The notes under the pieces are model-generated. The model ran no database searches, was not told the origin of the DNA, and saw only the letters and a list, made by a program, of their open reading frames with translations. Positions 12,001 through 21,899 of a stretch of 64,000 bases of DNA are shown piece by piece. The stretch is from Pontederia crassipes. Its lineage: Eukaryota > Streptophyta > Magnoliopsida > Commelinales > Pontederiaceae. Positions within the stretch are counted from its first letter, which is position 1. Each line of letters begins with the position of its first letter. The position numbers and the translations under genes are program-made. The stretch is from NCBI GenBank assembly GCA_030549335.1, contig CM060194.1, positions 73,258,077-73,322,076 on the forward strand. The letters are read 5' to 3'.

Positions 12001-14317
12001 TGATATGGAATCAAGCTTTGGTTTGCTCGTTGAGCACCGTTGTGGTTAGCCACAGCCATGCTTTAGACATCAATAACAAGAAAATGATGTGCTTTGCCAA
12101 TGCCACACTTGGTAGCAAAAGCAGAAAACCTTATCATGCTTCATGTATTGCTCTTTAAAGGAATATTAACACATTTATAGGAAGCTCACAACCACATGGT
12201 GAAGGAAGTATCTGAATGCCTCCAAGGCATGGGTATGACATGAAAAACTTGGAAGAAGGTCCTATGATATCAGTGTGTCCTATAAACAAATTACATGACA
12301 GCAAAAATAGAATGCACATCAAAGACTATACAGGTCACAGTGGCAAGGCGACTTGTATGCAACAAATATGCTGTACCAATATGTGAAATACATGTAGTTA
12401 CGTTCAAGCTATGGACCAGTCAGAAATTTGCATTATTCATGTACCAACATTAGTTTGCTATTTTCTACAATAACTCAGATAAAACAGTGCATTGAAAATA
12501 TGATTCAATAACAAATACCTATTATTTTTACACATGCATCAACAACAACAACAAAGCCTTATCCCACTAGGTGGGGTCGGCTACATGGATCATACGACGC
12601 CATTCCGCATTCGTTGATCCATGTTCATGCGATTCGACAGGGTTTTACACATGCATCAATGGAAACAAAAATGGTAATACACATGAAGAATGAATGAATT
12701 TGACTTGCTTTAGTTGTCGACAATCTAAGTGAAACACGTATTCTAGCTGCTTGTACTTGACAATTTGATTATGAAATATGTTCTTTTTTAAAAGTTTGCG
12801 ATGCCTATTGTAATTACAATATATTGAAATTTCCTGTAACATCGGTTAGAAGAAGAAACTATAGAGCACACTGTTTTCTGATCAATTTATATTCTGTGTT
12901 GTCATGTAAAACAATGTGTGGAGAAGTTGAGCTGAAGGAGGTGATGATGTTGTGTCAATAATAGGTGTAAGCTACGATAGCTAACAGCACTGCACTCAGT
13001 TATTGCAAAAGGGCTTCATTGGGCCACAACACAAAAAAATCTAATACTAGAATTAACAAATTTACTTCTCAAAAAAATATATATAATTAACAAATGAACT
13101 TAATTGCTCAGTGCCAATAAAATGCACGTCACATTAGACTAAGAACCATAAAATCATAAGAACATACTCAACTGGCATTTGCAGATAAGCCATACTTATC
13201 TGAAATACGGATGTCAAGGTTGACTAAAGGCAATCCATCTTTGTGTACCCAGCAATGGGAATTAGTTTCTCATTACAACTTATATATAGCCTCCTTCTCT
13301 TCAATGATACAAAACCTCTTAAAAATGTGAATTCAATGGAGCATTTAATGAAATTGTTATTTGTAGAGTAGGTATCACATAAAAATTCAGAAAAGTGATC
13401 AGGGAGAATGGCAAGTACACAGAAAGATAAATGACTATAAAATATCCTTGACACGTCTAAGAGGTGAGCAAGCTGTACCGTCTCATGAAGTCACCACCGT
13501 TTAGATAGTGTGGCAAAGATAAACAGGGAGAAATTGAAACACTAGCTACAGCGGATTGGGCAAGGACCTTTTCCTGTTGCCTTTGGCGCCGTAACCTTTC
13601 CAGTTCTTCCTTAATTTCCTCATGTTTATTGAGATGAGGTCCAAGCTCCATCTGGCATTTAAGGCCTTCCATCCCATAGACATCATAGACACGTCTTTTC
13701 TCATCATCAATCAAAACGTTGTAAGCTTCATGAATTCTCTTGAAATTTTCAGTGGCAATTTCCTTCATCTGTTACAAAAACCAAAATAAAAAATACATAT
13801 TTCTCGTATTTACAAAGAAATAATCAAATTCCTGCACAACTTTCAGAATCATTTTTTTATAAAAACACATCAAAAATATCATTTTTTTGCTCCCTGATGT
13901 CCTAAGACCAGTTCCTAGGGTCCCAAACGGTGCAACTCACGCATCCAAGGAAGAACCGTGCAGAAATATCTATAACATCTATATCGAAAGTGCCAATAAA
14001 AACATAAGGAAGAAGTTTCATTCGTCCATTCCGACTCAGAATAAGATGTTCATTCCCACGCCTTCAATCTTGCTCCGAAAGGCAATTCAAATTAAAGCGA
14101 AAAAGAAGATAAGAACAGCAGGCCGAATTGCACTGACCTGAGGATGCATGTGTTTGTCAGGATGCGAAATTTGGGCCAACGAGCGGTACGCACGACGGAT
14201 TTCGTCGGCGGTAGCCGTTGGCGGAACATTGAGCAGCGCATAGAGTTCCCTGTCCGGTGCACCGTCGCCCTCGGCCTCTGCCGAATCCTCCCTCATCGCG
14301 CTTGGAACCGATCCCAT
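1..14317 (-). CDS. OWL1: DNAJC11-type J-domain protein, OWL1/DnaJ13 homologue (3' end beyond window)
   Basis: Exons, read on the minus strand: 14317-14138, 13768-13479, 10584-10387, 10255-10141, 9782-9696, 6791-6703, 6467-6383, 5088-5035, 2167-2087, 1952-1875, 1217-984 and 31-1 (cut by the edge). Every junction is GT-AG and the frame stays open for about 507 codons; the family is about 540 residues, so only a short C-terminus is missing. The ATG sits in ACAATGG. The J domain spans about residues 24-92, with the HPD motif at 52-54 that stimulates Hsp70 ATPase. Next comes a long beta-rich middle (for example [16 protein letters not shown] residues in exon 4), then a hydrophobic stretch at about 375-395, a basic coiled region and the C-terminal DUF3395/DNAJC11 domain. 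Arabidopsis OWL1 is known for responses to very low light; animal DNAJC11 acts at mitochondrial cristae. Exon assignment rests on my memory of the family order. The function here is inferred. Confidence 0.93.
677..812. repeat. 68-bp tandem duplication in intron 11 of the J-protein gene
   Basis: Two adjacent units of about 68 bases share CTGTTATG-GCAATAACAGAA and then an AAACAAAAGGAGGAAT block. The first CTGTTATG starts at 687, the second at 755. Each unit also holds a small inverted repeat (CTGTTAT / ATAACAG). Non-coding. Confidence 0.75.
2168..3285. other. Intron 8 sequence without recognised features
   Basis: AT-rich intron DNA between the exon at 2087-2167 and the LINE fragment that begins near 3290. 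I see no coding frame, hairpin or repeat family here. Confidence 0.5.
3290..4285 (+). mobile_element. 5'-truncated L1-type LINE, 3' tail
   Basis: The stretch is noticeably more GC-rich than the surrounding intron. Frames on the plus strand resemble the end of plant L1 ORF2. Around 3470-3600 there is a [18 protein letters not shown] segment. At 3643-4017 a 124-residue frame carries the zf-RVT zinc-binding region ([11 protein letters not shown], then C-x2-C near CVLCGE, and H-x4-C near HLFFSC). At 4050-4170 a broken frame contains [11 protein letters not shown]. Stops at 4014 and 4197 and the missing reverse transcriptase domain show it is a dead, 5'-truncated copy. The 3' end reaches CCCCTGATGATATATATATA near 4285. 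I found no convincing target-site duplication. It lies antisense to the host gene inside intron 8. Confidence 0.8.
3643..4017 (+). pseudogene. LINE ORF2 zf-RVT domain remnant
   Basis: A 124-residue open frame matches the cysteine/histidine zinc-binding domain that follows reverse transcriptase in plant L1 elements. Visible residues are the C-V-L-C pair, the downstream H-L-F-F-S-C, and a basic-hydrophobic lead-in ([14 protein letters not shown]). It ends in a stop at 4015-4017, after which the typical WTIWLQRNR segment continues in another frame, so the copy is broken. It is not a host gene. Confidence 0.78.
4662..4889 (-). mobile_element. TRIM-like miniature LTR retrotransposon remnant
   Basis: On the minus strand a terminal block starting GTTAAGAATATAAAAT leads to TGGTATCAGAGCC, the sequence complementary to the 3' end of initiator tRNA-Met (plus-strand GGCTCTGATACCA at about 4799-4811). 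A non-coding interior of about 110 bases follows, then a purine run GAGGGGGAG (plus strand CTCCCCCTC at about 4678-4686) and a second TGTTAAGAATATAAAAT. PBS, PPT and repeated ends in under 250 bases define a TRIM. The two ends agree over only about 17 bases, so one terminal repeat is truncated. Confidence 0.6.
5278..5466. mobile_element. Foldback MITE, about 189 bp
   Basis: The ends are near-perfect inverted repeats of about 28 bases: ATGCAACCAATTTTTGTACA on the left, and on the reverse complement of the right ATGCAACCAAAAGTTGTACA, both continuing into ACCAATATG. The inverted symmetry continues inward (GACCGTTAGATCATGATTAG against the complement of CTAATCATCATCCAACGGTT), so almost the whole element can fold into one hairpin. 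There is no coding capacity. I could not define the target-site duplication, so the superfamily is open. Confidence 0.8.
7310..8080. repeat. Unclassified CCGATATCCG-rich repeat with internal duplication
   Basis: Both flanks of this stretch are rich in CCGAT, CCGTTAA and GGGCCGGAC words, with an AT-rich middle (7560-7840). GGGCCGGACAAGTTTGAAAG and the 12 bases after it occur twice in a row, at about 7900 and 7939 (39-bp period). Such words recur in many dispersed plant repeats, but I cannot define termini or a family. It lies inside intron 5 of the J-protein gene. Confidence 0.4.
8081..9695. other. Intron 5 remainder, no recognised feature
   Basis: AT-rich intron sequence up to the exon at 9696. 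I see no supported reading frame, inverted repeat or element terminus. Confidence 0.4.
11794..11997. repeat. 102-bp tandem duplication in intron 2
   Basis: Two adjacent units begin GATGCACATATAACAGTACT (11796) and GATGCATATGTAACAGTACT (11898). Both continue through AAGCATTATACCCGAGCC and CTGTTTTGGAGTTTGTC to CATAGCATGAAA-like ends. Scattered substitutions show the duplication is not recent. Confidence 0.8.
12526..12659 (-). mobile_element. 100-bp 5'-truncated RTE LINE fragment with 17-bp target-site duplication
   Basis: The insert, 12543-12642 read on the minus strand, ends GTGGGATAAGGCTTTG followed by (TTG)n. It matches the 3' end of the RTE-type LINE at about 49690-49782, including the CGTATGATCCATGTAGCCGA stretch. 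TTTTACACATGCATCAA occurs intact on both sides, at 12526-12542 and 12643-12659. The direct repeat proves target-primed insertion of a very short 3' fragment. An Au-type SINE shares this 3' tail, but the upstream bases match the LINE frame end, which favours a LINE. Confidence 0.9.
12660..13478. other. Intron 2 remainder, no recognised feature
   Basis: AT-rich intron sequence between the LINE fragment and exon 2. Nothing further is supported. Confidence 0.4.
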
Positions 14318-14471
14318 TGTCGCCGGCGATAGCTCCCGAAGCTAAGCGTACAAAGGTCAAGGACTCGGGGCGAACAAACAAGGCAGAGGGTTTTAGGGGG
14401 AGAGAGAGGAATTAAGAGAAGAACTGGGAATACAAAGATTCGAAGCGTGCGGCTTTTTAATGACATTTTAC

Positions 14472-14537
14472 GGCCCAAACATTATTTCCAACTTTAGCCT
14501 CAAAGTTTTAGGCCCATATAATTAATATTTCGGCCCA
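14472..14537 (-). promoter_or_regulatory. Three TGGGCC site II elements upstream of the J-protein gene
   Basis: TGGGCC occurs on the gene's strand at 14472-14477, 14511-14516 and 14532-14537, which is 155-220 bases before the ATG. Site II elements (TGGGCC/T) are known TCP-factor sites, typical of promoters of broadly expressed, ribosomal and mitochondrial plant genes. A weak TATA-like run (ATTAAAAA) lies near 14455-14463. The clustering supports a housekeeping-type promoter; binding is inferred. Confidence 0.55.
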
Positions 14538-14540
14538 CAA

Positions 14541-15137
14541 GTATACGTCAAATACCATCTAAAAAAATTAATATCTTACTATACTCGTACAATGCATCCT
14601 ATCCGTGAGATAGCTATTACTCGCTATTTTTTTATGGACAACTCCTAATGTCAAGTATTCAAATTCGAAACTATTTTATTCATAATAGATAGTGCATCAC
14701 AATAATTATTTAATTTATTAATCACTACTCATCATAAATTGAATGATGAATAATACGCGTATGTACTCTAAAACATAGGATGTTTTGAAAAAATATTGCA
14801 GATATTCTAAATCATTGATTTACTTATTAACAATTTAGATGAATGTCATAGATGAAATTTAATCCCTTAAGCATTAATAAAAGGATTAAATAATATATAT
14901 AAGGTGTTTATAGTGCAATCATAATATGTGATTGTATCGTGCAATCACATAGTTTTGACATTTAAATTGAAATTATTTTGATCCAATAATTCATATTATT
15001 TATATTTAGGTCGTCAAATAAAAATGATGCTAATTTAAAGGTCCAGAATTATGAGATTGCATAATGCAATAAAAATGATGAATATAATATATAGACAAAG
15101 AGAAAGATCAATGAGTTGTAGCGACCATTATGTGAAG
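14541..15137. other. AT-rich intergenic DNA
   Basis: No gene, terminus or notable repeat seen. The stretch lies upstream of the J-protein promoter. Confidence 0.4.
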
Positions 15138-15930
15138 TATTGTGGAATGCACCAATCAGGGCCGTTCTAGCCGTGCAAATGAAATGCGGGTAAAAAAATA
15201 CTTGCCAAAGCAAAAAAAAACTAGAATGCCCATTATACCCCCACTGTCTCTCTTGGTCGACCTAGAGTACAACACCGTGGATGAAATTCGTAGTAGCGAG
15301 CTCGGGGAGGGGGCGTTCACGGCGGCGAGCTAGGGGGCACGTCGCCGGCGATGCGCAAAGGGGAGCAACACCCTCATTTTTTTATGGCGCATCATCGTTA
15401 ATGCGAGAGAGATGCCCCTCCTCTATGTGTGACATCAGCAATTGCCCCCTCCCCCACGACGACATCGTCAATCCCCTAATGCATGCATAGACCCCTCCCA
15501 CCCCCTCCTGAGTTACGTCACAGCTAAGTGCACAAACCCCCTCGTCCCTTCCTTCCTCCTCCAATTGAAATCGTCATCATCGCCCTTGGCACACCGACCA
15601 CGGACTCCGACTGCCCGACCTTCTCCTCCCATCAGCCCCTCTGAGCGTCGTCGCTCGTGAGCACCCCATGAGCGTCGATTTGAGTCGACCCCTCTGCGAT
15701 CGCCCCATCCGTCCTCCCCTCTCTCCCCCGTCTCCAATCGGCGCCCCCGACGTCGATCTTCTCCTTCACAATCTTCATGCCCATCATATCCCTCGTGGCT
15801 CTAGCGAGAGAGGGAGTTGGATTTGGGGCATTTTGGGCATAAATGCACATTTTTCTTTGTTTTGCAGGTTTTAATCTACACCGCTCAAAGAAAATGAACG
15901 ACCAGGATTCGTGCATTCCACAACGCTTTA
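15138..15930. mobile_element. Possible TIR element with GC-rich interior
   Basis: The left end reads TTGTGGAATGCACCAATCAG and the reverse complement of the right end TTGTGGAATGCACGAATCCT, both continuing to GGnCGTT, so an inverted repeat of about 30 bases bounds roughly 790 bp. The interior (15240-15830) is strongly GC-rich in an AT-rich neighbourhood, as in Mutator-like elements that carry captured gene pieces. No clear 8-10 base target duplication was found and no interior reading frame resembles a known protein. Confidence 0.5.
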
Positions 15931-18719
15931 CCTAATGCCCGTTGCAACCCATTAATTCCATATATTTTTTTTTTCTATCATGTGACCGAAATCCATGTAA
16001 CAAACTCATTAGCTCAAATTTTCATTATTTTTTAGAAAACAAATTGTATTTTGATATTATAATTATGTGATTCATTGCATTTGCGAGAAAATCTTGTTCT
16101 GCAAACATCTCTAGTTGTATTTGCTTGATAGAAATAATTTCCTAAATGTGAGTTTCTCATGTGTTTTTTCGCTATTGAATACAAATGGGTATTCATTCGA
16201 TAGGATATTTATTGTAAAAGAACAATATGAGTACATTTTTTCTTTACTATCAAATTACTTTTCTTTCACAACATTTTTTGTTTTACGCTTCGACATCACT
16301 TTTCTTCTATACTTTAAATCATCTATGACAATGAATCACTATTTTGCATTCATCTTCTGGATATGCATTTGTCCTTCCCAATTTATGTAGTATAATCTTT
16401 CACTTGTTTCCATCAAACTCAATGATATGGATAATGCGATAACCCCATTTGAAATAAGAAAAGGAAACAATGGACAAGAGTTAGACATAGAATCTAATCT
16501 TATAAACTTATAATTTACTAAACATCAATGATTTGATTCGAAATTGATTTCATAAAGTCTTATTAGACTCATTTTATTTCTTATAAATAGGAACTATATG
16601 ATTGGTGCACAATATCATTTCCTTTTGAATATGGACCAGGTGACAAGCAAGAAGGCTCAAGAAAGACAAATAAGGATTAAGAGAATGAATCAATCAGCTA
16701 TAGAAAATAAGTGAATTTTTCGACGGATTCATTTTGAATATGAACTTTTTACTATCACAAAGCATGTTGAAATATTTACTTAGAGTTGAATATACACCCT
16801 TAAATTCTAGTACCTTAGAATAATGAATAATACACACATTTTTTAGAAAAATTAATTAGTTTAATAATGTCGCCAAAAGATATCGCAACACATCTTCCAA
16901 AACTGGTCTAGGATTGAGATAGCTTGGTCCAAATATCTAAAAGAATTCAATGAATATCCAACTTGAGTTGGAGACGATTATCCGTCATTTTATATCTGAA
17001 ACATGGATTCCAGATTAAGTTCATACTGCTGCAACATTGAAAATATCTCATAGTTTGTGTATTTATTTCACAAATCATGAAACTTGATGTCTTTGACGAC
17101 CTAATTTTTAGGGATCATTTGGTACGAGGCAATTCAGATAATTTATCTGTTATTTTATTTAAAATTTTTAGGACCCATCATATTATTTTCGTTTGACTAT
17201 GATTGATCACCTATATGTTTCATTCTTTTGATAATTTTAATAACTACATCACTAGTAATCCAAATAGGAGACATGAGTGATGTCTTTCCAAAATTATCAA
17301 TTGGTTAAAATTTATTTTGACAAAAATATTCATTCCATCAAATTTCTTAGTTTAAAATTTTATTATAAATAAGTATCATTCGACTTCATCTTCTTTATTA
17401 TTTGAAATTTTTTGTAAATAACTCTTAACTTTCATCATCTTCTTTTATCTATATTCGCATTTTAAATTTTTTGCTTGGTTTATGCATAATAATATGTGAT
17501 CAAAATTTAACTTTTAAGAGTATTTTCATAATTTGTTATCTAACTATTATTATATTATCAATACTTATCAAACATAATAATATTATATTACAAATAATTT
17601 AAATTTAGATTATTGATTAATTGGATTGATAATACACCAAAGAGTCCCTTAGAGTTTTGTTTGACAAATTACCTCGAATCACCATCTAGATTAACATCGT
17701 AGTATGATACGCGGCCCTCGAAATTTGGTCACATCTTATGATAACCTTCGCTCGAGGATTGGTCAGATATGGCCTTGTGTGATTTTAAAGTAGATGCACA
17801 AAGTCTTATTTTCATTTCTTCAAATATCAAAGATTGATTAGTTCACTCGTGAAGCTAGGGCATTTGGGGGCACATAAGGGAACCAAATTTCTATGTACTT
17901 ATTAGTAAAAACACCCCCTCCACTCCCTAACAAAACAAAATTTAATCCAACTCCACTATGAAGTTAGTGTAAGCCATCAAAGTGCACCTTGTCATGTGAC
18001 AGAATACATCTGGAAGGATGATACATGTCATACATACATGTACATCATATTAATAAAAAATAACATTTTAATTGATCAACTAAACATAGAATTAATCATC
18101 ATATGAGAGTAATAAAGAGAAGAAGTCATCATAAATGCGAAAGAATAATAAAGGAAAAAATATCATACGAGTCTTAAGTGACTCATCTAATATATCATCC
18201 TAAACATGAAAAATAAATTAAAATATAAAAGTCAATGACTAAGGACATCCACGTGCAACCAACATAATTTGATGATCATTGGTCATGATGTGTGCATGCA
18301 CGTATGAAGATGTGAGAAAGATAAATCTACCTATAAATTTTGCAACCCAATGTGTAAATAAGGTAAACTTTTTCAATATTACTGGCAAATAAATCTGGCC
18401 ATCATCTTACGACTCAGGTTTATAATTTTTCAACCTAGTGATATAAACTTTTAGACTTACATTGTCGATATTACTAATAAAAATGATTATCTTGTCTGTT
18501 TATAATAAACATCGTAGTACACGTTACGATTAAAATAAATCGTGCTCTTGAGTTATATCTTCATTAATTGTATTAATATTAAGAATTAATGAAGTTCCAT
18601 ATGTGTAAAAAAGAATACTTCAAAACAAGTTTAAATATTTTTTAAAAAAAATATTTAAGTAAGTAATCCAGTCGGATAAAAGATTATTGTTACGAATAAG
18701 AATTGTCAGTGGATAAAAA
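15931..18719. other. AT-rich intergenic DNA, no supported gene
   Basis: About 2.8 kb of AT-rich sequence. Short open frames here have no recognisable domain or codon bias. I see no element termini. Confidence 0.4.
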
Positions 18720-18773
18720 GAAGGGTATAATGGGGTAGGGGGCGGTTCGATGTTCGTTCGGTCCGGCCTAGGG

Positions 18774-18780
18774 TATAAAA
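18774..18780 (+). promoter_or_regulatory. Orphan TATA box with pyrimidine-rich leader
   Basis: GGGTATAAAAGCC stands upstream of a leader rich in TTTATTCTATTTTATCTCTC, followed by GC-rich tandem DNA. The arrangement looks like a core promoter and 5' leader. The first ATG downstream (about 19049) opens only a very short frame, so no intact gene is attached. It may be the promoter of a transposon or a dead gene. Confidence 0.35.
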
Positions 18781-18872
18781 GCCACACACGAATAAAATTC
18801 ATTTATTTTATTCTATTTTATCTCTCTCTCCCTGCCCTCCTCTCGCGACGAACGCCGCCGGAGACCGCGAAG

Positions 18873-19800
18873 AGATCTGTGCGTCCTCTCATCGTCGACG
18901 TCCCCCGCACTCAGATCTGCAACAGCTCCGACTAGATCTGTGCGTCCTCTCGCCGCCGAAGTCCCCCGCGCTTAGATCTGCAACACTCCGGCCAGATCTG
19001 CGCGTCCTCTCGCCGCCACCGCCGACGGCTTCGCCTTCGCCGAGCACGATGACAACTTCGTGACCGCCCAATGGTTCTCACCCTTCGTCGAATCCCTCGC
19101 CGACCTGGTGCCGCCTCCGAACCAGATCTGCGCACTGGATCAAAGCCAAGGACGAATCCAGATATGTGACTCCAGCCAGATCCGTCAAAATCTCGTAAAT
19201 CTTCGGCTACATCTGCCACTGTCGAGCTCGCCTGACCCTCTCTGCCGAGGTCGTGCACCGCCGCCGTCGGAGCTTCGTGTCGAACTCGCCCGCCCCTCTC
19301 ATGCACCTCCCCTGCCAAGATTGTGCACCGCCGCCGCCGGAGCTCCGTCGAGCTCGCCCGCCCCTCTCATGCACCTCCCCTGCCGAGGTCGTTCACCGCC
19401 GCCGCCGGAGCTCCGTCGAGCTCGCCCGCACCATCATAGCCAAGTTCGCGCACCGCCACCGTCGAGCTCGCACACCGCCACCGCCGAGCTCGCCCACATC
19501 GTCGTAGCTGAGCTCGTGCACCGCCGCCCAAGCTCTGCCTTCGCCTACACTGTCGAGCTCGCGCACTGCCGCCGTCGAGCTTGCCCGCACCGCCGCCGCC
19601 AATCTTGCCCGCACCGCCACCGCCGAGCTCCGCCTTCGCCTCCGCTATCGAGCTCATGCACCGCCGCCACCGAGCTTGCCCGCACTGCCGCCGCTGATCT
19701 TGGCCACACGGCCACCACTGATCTTTCCCGCACCGCCACCACCAAGCTCGCCCGGCCGCCGCCTCGTGCATCATCGTCGCCCCCAGCCATGTTGTTAATC
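18873..19800. repeat. GC-rich minisatellite block 1
   Basis: Starting at 18873, a unit of about 60 bases beginning AGATCTGTGCGTCCTCTC is repeated at 18934 and 18994. From about 19225 a 68-base unit containing CCCCTCTCATGCACCTCCCC recurs (19293 and 19361). It then decays into CACCGCC / GAGCTCGCC words to 19780. Long frames cross it on both strands only because CCG-type repeats lack stops; the 251-residue frame here starts at GTG and is Ala/Pro/Arg-rich, with no domain. Confidence 0.7.
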
Positions 19801-19884
19801 GATATTATTTTATAATTAATTATTAATCCATGTGTAAATATCCTAATGTGTTTACATTGCCTGCCAATATGTGGAGCGTTCACC

Positions 19885-20220
19885 ATTTTGAGGAATAAAT
19901 TTTGGTTAACAATTGTATGCATGCATGATATTGTCGAATGTGTTCATGTCCAAAATTGAGATGAGATACCTATTTTGAGGAATAAATTTTGGTTAACAAT
20001 TGTATCCATGCATGATATTGTCGAATGTGTTCATGTCCGAAATTGAGATGAGAAAAAGATGGATGTCCGAAAGTGAGATGAGATAAAGTTGAAGGATGAT
20101 AATGTAAAGAGAAAGAGAAACATTTCCGAAGCTTTTGAAGGCTTATCTGAAAAGGACGAGAATGTAAAGAGAAAGAGAAGCGTTTTCCAAAGCTTTTGAA
20201 GGCTTATCTAAAAGGCGATT
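19885..20220. repeat. Two consecutive tandem duplications (87 bp and 60 bp)
   Basis: TTGAGGAATAAATTTTGGTT starts at 19888 and again at 19975 (87-base period), with one or two substitutions between copies. Immediately after, AATGTAAAGAGAAAGAGAA starts at 20101 and 20161 (60-base period), followed in both by AGCTTTTGAAGGCTTATCT. The two duplications lie between two GC-rich minisatellite blocks. Confidence 0.85.
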
Positions 20221-20354
20221 GAACGAGAAAATCGCCTCGCCTCTATGTTTTTTAACTACGTTACAAGGATTAACAACAAAAATTTTACAAAAGAACAAAA
20301 GTTTAAGGATAGACAACAAAAATTTTAAAAAAAATACAATCCATTAAACAACAT

Positions 20355-20920
20355 GGGTGTCGTGGCCGCAGGGCGGGGGCGGTGTCGGAGAGTGGCGGGG
20401 CGGGTGTAGTGTCAGAGCGCTTCAGGGCGGTGTTACGGCGGAGCGATCACGGTGGGTGCGGTGTTGGGGCCGCCGGGCGAGTGCGGAGTCGGAGCGCGGC
20501 GGGGCGGGGGCGAAGAGTGGAAGGGCGGGCGCGGAGAGTGGCGGGGGGCGGGGTGCAGTGTCAGAGCGCTTCAGGGCGGTGTCGCGGCGGGGCAGCCATA
20601 GCAGGGCGGTCGCCGCGGGGCGGGGGCAGTGTTGGGGCTGCCAGGCAGGCGCCGAGTCGGAGCGCGACGGGCGGTGTCGCGGCTGGGCGGGGCCACGGGG
20701 CGGGGCAGGTGTTGGGGCCGTCGGGCGGGCGTGGTGTCGAAGCGCGACGGGGGGCGGTGTCAGAGCGCGGCAGGGCGAGCACGGTGTCGGAGGCATTGCG
20801 GTCGCGGTGGGGCGGGGCCGATGTCACGGTCGAGGGGTGGGCCCGGTGTCGCGGCCGCGGGGCAGGCACAGTGTCGGAGCACGACGGCAAGGGGTGTCGG
20901 AGCGGCGTGAAGATCCAATG
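20355..20920. repeat. GC-rich minisatellite block 2
   Basis: Degenerate repeats of GCGGGGCGGGGGC, GTGTCGGAGCGC and GTTGGGGCCGCCGGGC words. Open frames run on both strands without recognisable domains. The strand asymmetry (G-rich plus strand) is strong. Confidence 0.7.
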
Positions 20921-20959
20921 ATGAAGCATGCGGGGAAGCAAATCCAGTCGACGACCTTG

Positions 20960-21435
20960 ATTATAGGAAAATCGGCCGCCCGATCGCCACGACAGTCGAT
21001 CTGGCTACCCGCAGCTAGATCCGGCCGCTGGGCAGCTAGATTCGACCGCCCTCGCTAGATCGCCCATCGAGCGGCCGGATCTGGCCGCTAACAGCCAAAT
21101 AGATCCGGCCGCCGAGGCAGCCGATCTGACGCAGGCAGCCAAATTCGACCACTGGGTGGTCAGATCTGGCCGCCCGCGCCAGATCACCGTCGAGCGATCA
21201 GATGTGGCCGCCCGCAGCCAGATCCGACCGTCGAGGTGGCCGATCTGATGCGGGCAGTTAGATCCGGCCACTCGGCGACCGATTCCAGCCGCCCGTGCCA
21301 AATCGATCGCCAAGCGGCCAGATCTGGCTGCCTGTAGCCAGATCTGGGCCGCCCGTAGCCAGATCCGGCCGTCGAGGCGGCCGATCCGACGCGGACAATT
21401 AGATCCGACAGCTGGGCGGTCAGATCCAACTACCC
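20960..21435. repeat. GC-rich minisatellite block 3 (AGATCCGGCCGCC type)
   Basis: Variants of AGATCCGGCCG, GGCGGCCGATCTGACGC and GCCAGATCTGGCCGCC recur every 30-60 bases. They are partly palindromic (AGATCTGGCC / GGCCAGATCT). No coding evidence. Confidence 0.7.
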
Positions 21436-21439
21436 CTAT

Positions 21440-21650
21440 CTGGCCGTCGACGCCGAGTAAGAGAGGGAGAGAGAAGAGAGAGGGAGAGGGAGACGCTGTG
21501 CGATAGAGGGAGAGGGAAACGCCGAGCGAGAGAGGAAAGGAGAAGAGAGAGGGAGAGGGAGACGTCGTGCGAGAGAGGGAGAGCGAGAGCGAGAGAGGGA
21601 GAGCGAGAGCGAGAGAGGGAGGGAGGAGAGAGAGGAAGAGGATGAGGGAG
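21440..21650. repeat. GA-rich low-complexity tract
   Basis: GAGAGAGGGAGAGGGAGACG-type repeats over about 200 bases. A Z-DNA-prone CGCGCGCGCGCG run follows at 21883-21894. Confidence 0.85.
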
Positions 21651-21899
21651 ATGAGCGTGGTTCAACTTCAATCGATTCAACTTCGATTAGTTCGAACAAT
21701 TTTTTACTTTTAAACTGCGCTCATCATCCGCGCCTGTCGAATCTCCATCCGACGGACGCGAATGGGACAAGAGGTTCCTCCCCAAATAGGGAGGACCTCC
21801 ATTAAATCCTAAAAAGATATTCAATCTTCATAATAATCCACGATGAGATTAAAATAAAATAAAATTTGGGTCGGCGACGACCCACGCGCGCGCGTAAAG

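Noticed and set aside
19060..19815. 251-residue open frame rich in Ala, Pro, Arg and Ser
   Set aside because: It begins at GTG, lies wholly in GC-rich minisatellite DNA that is also open on the other strand, and shows no domain.
20357..21058. Long Gly/Arg-rich open frames on both strands
   Set aside because: Caused by GCGGGG repeats; overlapping frames on both strands are equally long and there is no splice or start context.
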